From an uncultured Eubacteriales bacterium (GTDB taxonomy: Bacteria > Bacillota > Clostridia > Oscillospirales > Oscillospiraceae), in the NCBI GenBank assembly GCA_900544975.1, contig UQXI01000038.1:1-23493 (forward strand): a DNA stretch of 23,493 nucleotides, written 5' to 3'. Both the position numbers and the translations under genes were made by a program. Position 1 is the first letter of the stretch. The number at the start of each line of letters is the position of its first letter. The notes under the pieces are model-generated. The model searched no databases. It saw nothing but the letters and a program-made list of their open reading frames with translations, and had not been told where the DNA came from. Below are positions 7,582 to 15,289 of this stretch, piece by piece.

Positions 7582-7661
7582 GGAGGGGCAAACATCTCCC
7601 CGACTCCATGGGTCGGACAGCCCCCGGGGAGTGTCACGTTTTGACGATAGGAGGCGCCGTG

Positions 7662-7898
7662 ATGCCAGTATATGAAATGGTACGGGAAATTCAAAACAGC
7701 TGCCCAAACAATCAAATGCGGGACATCTCCTTCCAGGAGGTGGAGACCGCCAATCCGGAAGATTATGTGCGCAGCATCCTCCGGGGCAGGGCCGTAGAAA
7801 TTCATTCTGAGACGAAAGCCGATGGAGTTGTGGAGGTCTGGGCAGACTGTGACGGCTTGCGGCAGCGTTTTTTCTTTACACCGGAAGAATCCCAGTGA
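7662..7898 (+). CDS. Small hypothetical protein (78 aa)
   Basis: I do not recognise this protein. The ATG at 7662 follows AGGAGG (7649-7654) by seven bases, which decides the start; an in-frame upstream start near 7452 would add about 70 residues of unconvincing sequence with no site. The product is acidic to neutral and soluble, with no membrane segment: an N-terminal helix-like part (MPVYEMVREIQNSC), a middle SILRGRAVEIHSETKADG, and a C-terminal strand-like part ending FFFTPEESQ. It stands alone upstream of the metF promoter, on the same strand, and has no visible terminator of its own, so some read-through into metF is possible. Confidence 0.6.
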   Translation: MPVYEMVREIQNSCPNNQMRDISFQEVETANPEDYVRSILRGRAVEIHSETKADGVVEVWADCDGLRQRFFFTPEESQ

Positions 7899-7926
7899 AA
7901 ACCGGGGTGAGAATTGAAAATTTGGG

Positions 7927-7955
7927 TTGAAATTGCGGGTTATGTGTGTTACGAT
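7927..7955 (+). promoter_or_regulatory. Promoter of the metF-acsCE operon
   Basis: The -35 box TTGAAA (7927-7932), a 17-base spacer and the -10 box TACGAT (7950-7955) give a reasonable sigma-A promoter 81 bases before metF. The leader contains a small hairpin GGGCGC-agt-GCGCCC (7972-7986), and the ribosome binding site AGGAGGT is at 8020-8026. I found no recognisable tetrahydrofolate, cobalamin or SAM riboswitch in the leader. Confidence 0.6.
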
Positions 7956-8036
7956 AAGTTTGTATCGGTATGGGCGCAGTGCGCCCAGAATGGTCTTAGT
8001 TTGCATTTTGACTTACATTAGGAGGTAAATCACATC

Positions 8037-8966
8037 ATGAGCGTTTCTGACATTTTGGAAACCCGCAACGCGTTCTCTTTTGAGGTCTTCCCCCCCAAGA
8101 CGGACGTGGGCATGGAAAAATTATGCGGCGAAGGCGGCGTACTGGATCAGCTGTACACCCTGAACCCTGACTACATCTCCTGCACCTACGGCGCCGGTGG
8201 CACCAATGTGGGCAAGAACCTGGAAGTTTTGAAGAAGATCCAGGACGACGGCAAGTGCATTCCCGTGACCCACTTCACCTGCATCGGCAACACCAAGGAA
8301 GGCATCAAAGAGCAGCTGCAGACCTACCTAGACAACGGCATCGACCACATGCTGGCCCTGCGGGGCGACCTGCCCTTCGGCTGGACCGGCACCGGCGGCG
8401 ATCTGCACTATGCCACCGAGCTTGTAAAATTCGTGCGCCAGGAGTTTGGCGATCGGTTCACCATCGCCGTGGCCGGCTCTCCTGAGGGCCACATCGCCTG
8501 CCGCAGCCTGGAGGCCGACATCGCCTTCCTGAAGCAGAAGCAGGACAACGGCGCAGACTACATCATGACCCAGCTGTGCTGGGATATGGACCAGTTCCGC
8601 TACTGGCTGGACGCCATCCGCGCCGCCGGCATCTGGATGCCCGTGGACGTGGGTATCATGCCCATCCTGGACCAGGCTGCCACCATCAATATGGCCCTGT
8701 CCCGCAACGGCTGCGTCATGCCTCGGGAGCTGTGCGAGATCATCTCCAAGAACTGGATCTTCCCCAACCCCTTCGACAAGGAGCCCTTCGACGCCAATGT
8801 GGCAGAAAAGAAAGCCAGCTTCAAGGAGGCCGGCATCGAGTATACCATCCGGCAGATCGACGAGTACCGCGCCTGCGGCATCAACGGCATCCACCTGTAC
8901 GCCCTCAACAAGTTTGACGACGTGGCCCGGATTGCCAAGGAAGCCGGCCTGCTGGACCTGATCTAA
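8037..8966 (+). CDS. metF: 5,10-methylenetetrahydrofolate reductase
   Basis: The 309-residue protein is a flavin-dependent TIM barrel that reduces methylene-THF to methyl-THF, the last folate step of the methyl branch. It opens with the family's FSFEVFPPKT (13-22), then YISCTYGAGGT, VTHFTCIGNTKE, HMLALRGDLP and IAVAGSPEGH, and ends with GINGIHLYALNK, all characteristic of MetF. The length fits a stand-alone MetF catalytic subunit. In acetogens MetF often works with the iron-sulfur/zinc protein MetV; no metV is visible next to it here. It is the first gene of an operon with cooC/acsF-like, acsD and acsCE, which argues for a role in the Wood-Ljungdahl pathway rather than only methionine synthesis. 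Confidence 0.95.
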   Translation: MSVSDILETRNAFSFEVFPPKTDVGMEKLCGEGGVLDQLYTLNPDYISCTYGAGGTNVGKNLEVLKKIQDDGKCIPVTHFTCIGNTKEGIKEQLQTYLDNGIDHMLALRGDLPFGWTGTGGDLHYATELVKFVRQEFGDRFTIAVAGSPEGHIACRSLEADIAFLKQKQDNGADYIMTQLCWDMDQFRYWLDAIRAAGIWMPVDVGIMPILDQAATINMALSRNGCVMPRELCEIISKNWIFPNPFDKEPFDANVAEKKASFKEAGIEYTIRQIDEYRACGINGIHLYALNKFDDVARIAKEAGLLDLI

Positions 8967-8975
8967 ATCATTCCG

Positions 8976-9000
8976 CTCCTGCTGCCAAGTGCAGCAGGAG
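8976..9000 (+). other. Intergenic hairpin between metF and cooC
   Basis: A perfect 10-base stem (CTCCTGCTGC, 8976-8985, with 8991-9000) closes a five-base loop. No T run follows, so it is more likely an mRNA-stabilising or processing hairpin than a full terminator; it could lower expression of the downstream genes. Confidence 0.6.
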
Positions 9001-9028
9001 AAACCCACAATTCAAAGGAGCATGTACT

Positions 9029-9802
9029 ATGGGCACACCTCACACCATTGCTGTAGCCGGTAAGGGCGGCGTGGGCAAGACCACGACCTGCGGCATGATC
9101 ATTGATTACCTTTGCAAACAGAAGCAGGGACCGGTCCTGGTTGTGGACGCAGACGCCAACAGCAACCTCAATGAGGTCCTGGGCGTGGAGGTTGAGACCA
9201 GCCTGGGCGAAATCCGGGAGGAAATGGCGAGAGCCGAGCTCCGGGGGGACACCATCCCCACCGGTATGACCAAAGCGGATTACGCCGAGTTTAAATTCAA
9301 TTCTGCCCTCGTGGAAGAGGACGATTTCGATATGCTTGTCATGGGCCGCACCCAGGGCAAGGGTTGCTACTGCTATGTCAACGGGGTCCTGAAGACCCAG
9401 GTGGACAAGTATGCAAAGAACTATCGTTATCTCGTCATGGACAACGAGGCGGGGCTGGAACATGTGGCCCGGGGGACCCTGCCCCATGTGGACACCATGC
9501 TCCTCATCTCCGATTGCTCCCGCCGGGGGGTTCAGGCTGTGGCCCGGATTGCGGAGATGATCGGCGAACTGGAGCTGAAGCCCGGTGAACTGGGCCTCAT
9601 CATCAACCGCGCCCCAGAGGGTCGGCTGGATGAAGGAGTCCGTCAGGAGATTGAAAAGCACGGCCTGAAGCTTCTGGGGGTTTTGCCCCAGAACGAGGCG
9701 GTCTACCGTTGCGACTGCGCCGGCGAGCCGTCTGCCAAGCTGCCCGATTCCAATCCCGTTAAGACCGCACTGCGCGGGATTTTGGAAACATTAGCGCTCT
9801 AA
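9029..9802 (+). CDS. cooC: CooC/AcsF-family nickel-insertion ATPase
   Basis: The protein (257 aa) belongs to the MinD-like P-loop ATPases that mature the nickel sites of CO dehydrogenase or acetyl-CoA synthase. Visible are the deviant Walker A KGGVGKTT (12-19), VVDADANSN for the switch region, the CooC-specific CYC motif (Cys113 and Cys115, in GKGCYCYVNG) that binds metal between dimer subunits, and the late motif YLVMDNEAGLEH. It lies between metF and acsD. In acetogens a related gene in the acs cluster (acsF or cooC) serves the same complex; from sequence alone I cannot say whether this copy acts on CODH or on ACS. Its presence implies a nickel CODH/ACS is encoded elsewhere in the genome. 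Confidence 0.88.
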   Translation: MGTPHTIAVAGKGGVGKTTTCGMIIDYLCKQKQGPVLVVDADANSNLNEVLGVEVETSLGEIREEMARAELRGDTIPTGMTKADYAEFKFNSALVEEDDFDMLVMGRTQGKGCYCYVNGVLKTQVDKYAKNYRYLVMDNEAGLEHVARGTLPHVDTMLLISDCSRRGVQAVARIAEMIGELELKPGELGLIINRAPEGRLDEGVRQEIEKHGLKLLGVLPQNEAVYRCDCAGEPSAKLPDSNPVKTALRGILETLAL

Positions 9803-9844
9803 TATTCCTTATCCATTTACAAATCAACAAGGGGGATACCAATT

Positions 9845-10786
9845 ATGTCTTTTGTTCCCAAGACGCAGGCGTTCAACGCGAAGATTAACGCCGTCACCCT
9901 GGGCACCGGCGACAAGGCCGTGGTCCTGGGCGGCCAGAATGTCCTGCCCTTCTACACCTTTGACGCTCCTGTGGAAAACGCGCCCAAGATTGGCGTGGAG
10001 ATTTCCGATCTGGCCAAGGAGTGGACCGCTCCTCAGCTGGTGGAGTTCTATGCCGGCTGTGAGACCATGGCCGACTATGCCAAGAAGGCAGAGACCATGC
10101 CCGGCGCCGATTTCCTGGTGCTGCATTTTGAGTCTGCCGATCCCAACGGTCTGAACCGCTCTGTGGAAGCGTGTGTGGCCGACGCCAAGGCTGTGGCCGA
10201 GGTTGTGACCATGCCCATTGCCATCATGGGCTGCAAAAACGTGGAAAAGGACGGCCAGCTGTTCAGCAAGATTTCCGAGGCCCTGCAGGGGAAGAACATC
10301 GTGGTCCTGTCCGCCCGTGAAGAAGATTACAAGTCCGTAGGCGCTTCCGTTGCTCTGGCGTATGGCCAGAAGGTGGGCGCCGAGTCCGCCGACGATATCA
10401 ACCTGGCCAAGCAGCTCAACATTATGCTCAAGGGCCTGGGTGTTGCGCCGGAGTCCATCGTCATGAACGTGGGCACCGCCGCCGTCGGCTACGGCTATGA
10501 ATACGTGGCCTCCACCCTGGACCGGGTCCGCGCTGCGGCCCTGGCGCAGTCTGACGCCGATCTGCAGATGCCCATCATCGCCCCCACCTCCACCGACACC
10601 TGGGGCGTGAAGGAAGCAGTCGTGTCCGAGGAAGATATGCCCGAGTGGGGCAACCAGGAGGAGCGGGGCATTGACATGGAAGTCGCCACTGCCGCCGCCA
10701 ACCTGACCGGCGGTGCAGACGCCGTTGTCATGCGTCATCCCGCTGCCGTTGCCACCATCAAGAAGTTCATCACAGAACTTGTGTAA
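9845..10786 (+). CDS. acsD: Corrinoid iron-sulfur protein small subunit (CODH/ACS delta)
   Basis: At 313 residues this matches the CFeSP small subunit, a TIM-barrel protein that pairs with AcsC and carries the corrinoid between methyltransferase and acetyl-CoA synthase. Family features are the start SFVPKTQAFNAKINAVTLGTGDKAVVLGG, LPFYTFD, IGVEISDLAKEW, the segment ADFLVLHFESADPNG, and the late IVMNVGTAAVGYGYEYVASTLDRVR. GGGGGAT lies upstream as the binding site. It follows cooC by 42 bases and precedes the acsC-acsE fusion by 21, so subunits are made together. No truncation or frameshift is seen. Confidence 0.95.
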   Translation: MSFVPKTQAFNAKINAVTLGTGDKAVVLGGQNVLPFYTFDAPVENAPKIGVEISDLAKEWTAPQLVEFYAGCETMADYAKKAETMPGADFLVLHFESADPNGLNRSVEACVADAKAVAEVVTMPIAIMGCKNVEKDGQLFSKISEALQGKNIVVLSAREEDYKSVGASVALAYGQKVGAESADDINLAKQLNIMLKGLGVAPESIVMNVGTAAVGYGYEYVASTLDRVRAAALAQSDADLQMPIIAPTSTDTWGVKEAVVSEEDMPEWGNQEERGIDMEVATAAANLTGGADAVVMRHPAAVATIKKFITELV

Positions 10787-10807
10787 TCGGGAAGGAGGAA
10801 CATCACT

Positions 10808-13096
10808 ATGGCTCTCAAAGGTCTTGATATTTTTAAGCTGTCTCCCAAGAAAAACTGCAAGGAGTGCGGCTGCCCCACCTGTATGGCCTTCTGTATGAAG
10901 GTTGCCCAGGGCGCCCTGCCCCTGGATAAGTGCCCCTATTTTGATCCCGACGCTGTGGCAAAGCTGTCCGAGGCCACTGCACCTCCCATGAAGACCCTGG
11001 AGGTGGGTACCGGCGCCAACGCCCACAAGCTGGGCGGTGAGACCGTTCTGTTCCGGCATGAGAAGACCCTGGTCTCCAAGAACCTGTTTGCGGTGAACCT
11101 GTGCAGCTGCATGTCCCCCGAAGAAATCGACGCGAAGATTGCGGAGATGCAGAAGGTGGATTACGAGCGCATCGGCGAGCGGATGTTTGTGGAATTCCTG
11201 TTCTGCTCCTACATTGGCAATGGGGTTGACAAGTACGTAGAGTTGGTGAAGAAGGCGGTTGCCGCAGACCGGGCCATCATCCTGGAGTGCTGGGATGTGG
11301 AGGCCGCCAAGGCCGCCCTGGAAGTCTGCAAGGACACCAAGCCCATCCTGGACGGCGCTACCCTGGAGAACTGGGAAGCTATGAACGGCCTGGCCAAGGA
11401 ATACGGCGTGACCCTGGGCCTGTATGCAGAGAACCTCTCCGACCTGTACGACCTGGTCAAGAAGCTGGAAGAGGCTGGCAATAAGAATCTGGTGCTGGAT
11501 GTCACCGGCAAGACCGCCAAGGAAACCCTGGCCAACGCCGTGATCGTCCGCCGGACCGCCCTGAAGGACGGCGACCGTTCCTTCGGTTACCCTTCCATCG
11601 TGAACCTGAACCGGTTTGCCAAGGGCGATGCACGTCTGCAGACTGCTTACGCCGCCATGTTCACCGAGAAATACGGTTCCATCATTGTGATGGAGCACAT
11701 GACCTATGCTGAGGCCCTGCCGCTGTATGGTCTGCGTCAGAACATCTTCACCGATCCTCAGAAGCCCATGAAGGTGGAGTCCAAGATCTACCCCCTGAAC
11801 GGCGCTGATGAGAACAGCGTCTGTTCCCTCACGGTAGACTTTGCCCTGACCTACTTCCTGGTTTCCGGCGAGATGGAGCGGAGCAATTGCCCCGTGAACC
11901 TGCTGATCTCCGACGCTTCCGGTATGTCCGTTCTGACTGCCTGGGCTGCCGGTAAGTTCTCCGCTTCCACCATCAAGAAGTTCTTCGATGAGAACGACAT
12001 CAACAATAAGATCAAGTCCCGGACTCTGATCATCCCCGGCAAGGTCGCCGTGATGAAGGGCGAGATTCAGGAGAAGCTCCCCGGCTGGCGTGTGGTGGTT
12101 GGCCCCACCGAGGCGGTTATGCTGCCCAAGTTCCTGAAGGACAAGGAGTATCTGGCCGGCGCCGACGAGGCCCAGGCCGCTCCTGCTCCTGTGGTGGAGG
12201 CTGCCCCTGTGGAAGAGGATAAGCCGCTGAACTTCGAAGAGCTGCAGCTGAAGGTGCCCGCCATTGAAGTGGTGGACATGGGCGTATCCTACAAGGGCCA
12301 TAACCCCGATGCCCAGACCTTTGTCACCATCGGCGAGCGGATCCACTGCATCAGCCCCGCCATCCGCAAGGCCATGGACGAGCGGGATCCCGGCCCCATC
12401 CTGAAGCGGGCTGCCGAGCAGATTGCCGCCGGCGCTACTTACCTGGACGTCAACATCGGTCCTGCCGAGAAGGACGGCCCCGAGCGCATGATGTGGGCAG
12501 TACAGCTGCTGCAGCAGAACTTCAACAATGTGCCTCTGGCGCTGGACACCGCCAATAAGAAGGCCATTGAAGCTGGTATCAAGGTCTATAACCGCTCCAA
12601 CGGGAAACCCATCGTCAACTCCGCCGATGCCGGCTCCCGGATCGAGAACATCGACTTGGCTGCCGCCAACGACGCCATTGTCATCGCTCTGTGCTCCGCC
12701 GACGGCATTGCCAAGGACAACGAAGAGCGGATGATGCACTGCCACAACATGCTGGAGCGGGGCCTGTCCCTGGGCATGGAGGCCACGGACCTGTGGTTTG
12801 ACCCCCTGTTCCTGGTGGTCAAGGGCATGCAGGACAAGCAGATGGACGTGCTGAACGCCATCAAGCTCTTCGCCGACGAGGGCCTGAAGTCCACCGGCGG
12901 CCTGTCCAACAACTCCAACGGCGCCCCCAAGACCCTGCGGCCCATTATGGACGCCACCTTGGTCGCCATGGCCATGATGCAGGGCCTCACCTCCGCCATC
13001 GTGAACCCCTGCGACCAGCGCCTGATGGAGACCATTAAGACCTGCGACATCATCAAGAACCACGTGCTGTATTCTGACTCCTACCTGGAGCTGTAA
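10808..13096 (+). CDS. Fused corrinoid iron-sulfur protein large subunit and methyl-THF methyltransferase (AcsC-AcsE)
   Basis: The single 762-residue frame joins two proteins that are separate in the acetogens I know (AcsC about 446 aa, AcsE about 262 aa). Residues 1-451 are AcsC: an N-terminal [4Fe-4S] domain with Cys17, Cys20, Cys25 and Cys42 in the standard spacing, then the TIM barrel and the corrinoid-binding end (GWRVVVGPTEAVMLPKFLK). Residues 452-473 are an Ala/Pro/Glu linker. Residues about 504-762 are AcsE: IGERIH (508-513), RDPGPILKRAAEQIAAGATYLDVNIGPA, LALDTANKKAIEAG, IVNSADA, DPLFL and GLSNNS. The fusion would pass the methyl group from methyl-THF to Co(I) within one chain. Two extra cysteines (22 and 29) sit in the cluster domain. 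The reading frame is continuous, with a strong GGAGG site before the ATG. Confidence 0.93.
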   Translation: MALKGLDIFKLSPKKNCKECGCPTCMAFCMKVAQGALPLDKCPYFDPDAVAKLSEATAPPMKTLEVGTGANAHKLGGETVLFRHEKTLVSKNLFAVNLCSCMSPEEIDAKIAEMQKVDYERIGERMFVEFLFCSYIGNGVDKYVELVKKAVAADRAIILECWDVEAAKAALEVCKDTKPILDGATLENWEAMNGLAKEYGVTLGLYAENLSDLYDLVKKLEEAGNKNLVLDVTGKTAKETLANAVIVRRTALKDGDRSFGYPSIVNLNRFAKGDARLQTAYAAMFTEKYGSIIVMEHMTYAEALPLYGLRQNIFTDPQKPMKVESKIYPLNGADENSVCSLTVDFALTYFLVSGEMERSNCPVNLLISDASGMSVLTAWAAGKFSASTIKKFFDENDINNKIKSRTLIIPGKVAVMKGEIQEKLPGWRVVVGPTEAVMLPKFLKDKEYLAGADEAQAAPAPVVEAAPVEEDKPLNFEELQLKVPAIEVVDMGVSYKGHNPDAQTFVTIGERIHCISPAIRKAMDERDPGPILKRAAEQIAAGATYLDVNIGPAEKDGPERMMWAVQLLQQNFNNVPLALDTANKKAIEAGIKVYNRSNGKPIVNSADAGSRIENIDLAAANDAIVIALCSADGIAKDNEERMMHCHNMLERGLSLGMEATDLWFDPLFLVVKGMQDKQMDVLNAIKLFADEGLKSTGGLSNNSNGAPKTLRPIMDATLVAMAMMQGLTSAIVNPCDQRLMETIKTCDIIKNHVLYSDSYLEL

Positions 13097-13112
13097 TATC
13101 GCCGAATCCCGT

Positions 13113-13145
13113 GGCCGGGAGGGAATCTCCCTCCCGGCCATTTTA
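13113..13145 (+). terminator. Terminator after acsC-acsE
   Basis: A perfect 12-base stem GGCCGGGAGGGA (13113-13124) with its complement (13128-13139) and a three-base loop is followed by ATTTTAT. It ends the metF operon, so acsV probably needs read-through or its own promoter. Confidence 0.8.
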
Positions 13146-13183
13146 TGGGCACTCTGATGTAAAACTGATTGAACCATCCCCAA

Positions 13184-13292
13184 TGTCACCCTGAGCGGAT
13201 CAAAGAATCTTCCAAGAGCAGGAATTTCTCAGCACGGATGTCTATAAAATTTAGGTGCGTCCCACAGATTCTTTGCTGCGCTCAGAATGACA
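13184..13292. repeat. 109-bp imperfect inverted-repeat element (MITE-like)
   Basis: Two 27-base arms, 13184-13210 and 13266-13292, are inverted copies with 23 of 27 bases matching (TGTCA..CTGAGCG..CAAAGAATCT core). The spacer is 55 bases and locally AT-rich. Arms of this type (TGTCATTCTGAGCG...AAGAATCT) are familiar as dispersed palindromic repeats in many bacterial genomes; I recall that from general knowledge and have not checked it. It occupies the gap between acsC-acsE and acsV, which otherwise contains only the terminator and the acsV leader. Confidence 0.7.
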
Positions 13293-13358
13293 TGCAGGCT
13301 TTCTTCACAAATATCCTGTGTGTTTGCATCAATACCCCACAACTAAGGAGGAAACGGC

Positions 13359-15287
13359 ATGTACAAAATCACATTCCAAATTGAAGGCGCAACCCCCGTA
13401 GTCATGGAAGCCAATGAAGGTGACAACCTGTTGGAGCTGGCGCGGCGGGGGAATGTGGCCATTGATGCGCCCTGCTCCGGCAACGGGTCTTGCGGGAAGT
13501 GCCGGGTGAAGCTGCTGTCTGGGCAGGTGGAAAGCGCTCCTTCCCGGCACATTTCACCCGAGGAGTATCAGGCGGGCTGGCGGCTGGCGTGTGGCTGCAA
13601 GGTGATGGGGGATGCAGAGATTTTGGTTCCCGACATTGCTTCGGCTTACCAGAGCCGGATGAAGACGGCGGACTTGTCTTCACCGGAAGAGGTGGCACTG
13701 TTCACAGCCATTCAGCAAGATGTGCAGGCAGCGGGGATTGCCTTTGAGACCGGCTTCCGGGCTTTGTCCATTGCCCTGGCGGAGCCCACTTTGGATGATA
13801 CCATGCCCGATGACGAACGACTGATCTGGGCCATTCAAGAGGCTGCAGGTGTGGAGCAGGTGGATCTGCCTTATCCCGTCATGGTCAAGCTGGCAGGCAC
13901 CCTGCGGGAGTTTGGCTTCCAGGTTACGGTCAAGGGCCTGTTGGAAGGGAACCGGTTTTCTGTGCTGGACATTACCGGTCCCCAGGATACCGGGCTCTAC
14001 GCTGCCGCCATTGACATTGGCACCACCACAGTCTCTGCGGTTCTGGCAGAGATGACCACTGGTAAAATTGTGGCCAAGGGCTCCAGCGGCAATGGACAAA
14101 TCCGTTACGGTGCAGACGTCATCAACCGGATCATTGAGCAGGGGAAGCCCGGCGGGCGGAAAAAGCTTCAGGATGCCATTGTCAAGGAGACCTTGGTCCC
14201 CATTCTGGCAAACCTGTACAAGGCAGCGGGGATCTCTGCCAAGAGCATTCTCCAGCTGTGTATCGCTGCCAATACCACCATGAACCATCTCTTTGTGGGG
14301 GTGGATGCGGCTCCGGTTCGGATGGAGCCCTATATCCCTTCCTTCTTCTCCTGGCAGGGCCTGCGAGCCGGGGATCTGAAGCTTCCGGCCAATCCTCTGG
14401 CCCCTGTGCGGATTGCCCCCAATATCGGCTCTTATGTGGGCGGCGATATCACCGCCGGTGTCTTTGCCAGCCTGATTTGGAACAAACCGGACTTTAGCCT
14501 CTTCATCGATCTGGGGACCAACGGTGAAATTGCCTTTGGCAGTCAGGACTTCCTGGTCTCTTGCGCCTGCTCTGCCGGGCCTGCCTTTGAAGGCGGCGAT
14601 ATTTCCTGCGGCATGCGGGCCACGGATGGAGCCATAGAGGCCTGCACCATTGACAAGAACACCATGGAACCCACCTTCCGGATTGTGGGCGAGACAGGCC
14701 AGAAGCCTGTAGGCCTGTGCGGCTCCGGCATCATTGATACCATCTCGGAGCTCTACCGCTGCGGGATCATCAACGCCAAGGGGCTCTTTGTCAAGGATGG
14801 TCCCCGGGTTGCCCGGGACCGCCACGGCATGGGCCGGTTCATCCTGGCCCATCCCCAGGAGTCTGCCACAGAGCGGGAAATTGCCCTCACAGAGGTGGAC
14901 ATTGACAATTTTATCCGGGCCAAAGGCGCCATTTTCTCCGCCATTGAGACTCTTTTGAGCGCAGTGGATATGACTGTGGAGTGTATAGACAAGGTCTATG
15001 TGGCCGGCGGCATTGGCTCTGGCATTAACATGAAAAATGCAGTGAATATCGGCATGTTCCCCGACGTCCCGCTGGAGAAGTTCCAATACATCGGCAATTC
15101 CTCCCTTACTGGCGCTTACGCCATGGTTTTGTCCGACCAGGCGGCGGAGAAGGTGGATGAGGTGGCCAAGAATATGACGTATATGGAGCTGTCGACCCAC
15201 CCCGGCTATATGGATTCTTTTGTGGCAGCTTGCTTCCTTCCCCACACCAACCGGCAGCTGTTCCCCCACAGCGTTCAGGAGGTTTGA
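13359..15287 (+). CDS. acsV: Reductive activator of the corrinoid iron-sulfur protein (RACo)
   Basis: The protein has 642 residues, the usual length of RACo. An N-terminal [2Fe-2S] ferredoxin domain has Cys39, Cys45, Cys48 and Cys78. A linker region follows, and then an ASKHA-type ATPase (DUF4445) with the phosphate loop DIGTTT (219-224), the second loop LFIDLGTNGEIAFG (Asp384), LCGSGIID and the late AGGIGSGINMKNAVNIGMFPD. RACo uses ATP hydrolysis to drive one-electron reduction of the inactive cob(II)alamin of CFeSP to Co(I). The site TAAGGAGGAAA precedes the ATG. DUF4445 proteins also serve other corrinoid methyltransferases, but the position next to acsD and acsC-acsE supports acsV. It heads a run of three closely spaced genes. 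Confidence 0.92.
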   Translation: MYKITFQIEGATPVVMEANEGDNLLELARRGNVAIDAPCSGNGSCGKCRVKLLSGQVESAPSRHISPEEYQAGWRLACGCKVMGDAEILVPDIASAYQSRMKTADLSSPEEVALFTAIQQDVQAAGIAFETGFRALSIALAEPTLDDTMPDDERLIWAIQEAAGVEQVDLPYPVMVKLAGTLREFGFQVTVKGLLEGNRFSVLDITGPQDTGLYAAAIDIGTTTVSAVLAEMTTGKIVAKGSSGNGQIRYGADVINRIIEQGKPGGRKKLQDAIVKETLVPILANLYKAAGISAKSILQLCIAANTTMNHLFVGVDAAPVRMEPYIPSFFSWQGLRAGDLKLPANPLAPVRIAPNIGSYVGGDITAGVFASLIWNKPDFSLFIDLGTNGEIAFGSQDFLVSCACSAGPAFEGGDISCGMRATDGAIEACTIDKNTMEPTFRIVGETGQKPVGLCGSGIIDTISELYRCGIINAKGLFVKDGPRVARDRHGMGRFILAHPQESATEREIALTEVDIDNFIRAKGAIFSAIETLLSAVDMTVECIDKVYVAGGIGSGINMKNAVNIGMFPDVPLEKFQYIGNSSLTGAYAMVLSDQAAEKVDEVAKNMTYMELSTHPGYMDSFVAACFLPHTNRQLFPHSVQEV

Positions 15288-15289
15288 AT

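Noticed and set aside
7452..7661. Upstream in-frame extension of the 78-aa gene
   Set aside because: No ribosome binding site there, while AGGAGG is ideally placed before the ATG at 7662; the extra residues look non-coding.
7956..8036. Tetrahydrofolate or cobalamin riboswitch in the metF leader
   Set aside because: Too short, and the characteristic conserved cores are not visible; only a small GGGCGC hairpin is present.
9824..13189. Very long open frame on the minus strand opposite cooC end, acsD and acsC-acsE
   Set aside because: It is a mirror of GC-rich codon use in genuine plus-strand genes; its translation is rich in Gly, His, Leu and Val with no domain, and the opposite strand encodes recognisable enzymes.
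13680..15269. Long minus-strand open frame opposite acsV
   Set aside because: Shadow of acsV: no ribosome binding site, no family, low-complexity His/Gly-rich composition.
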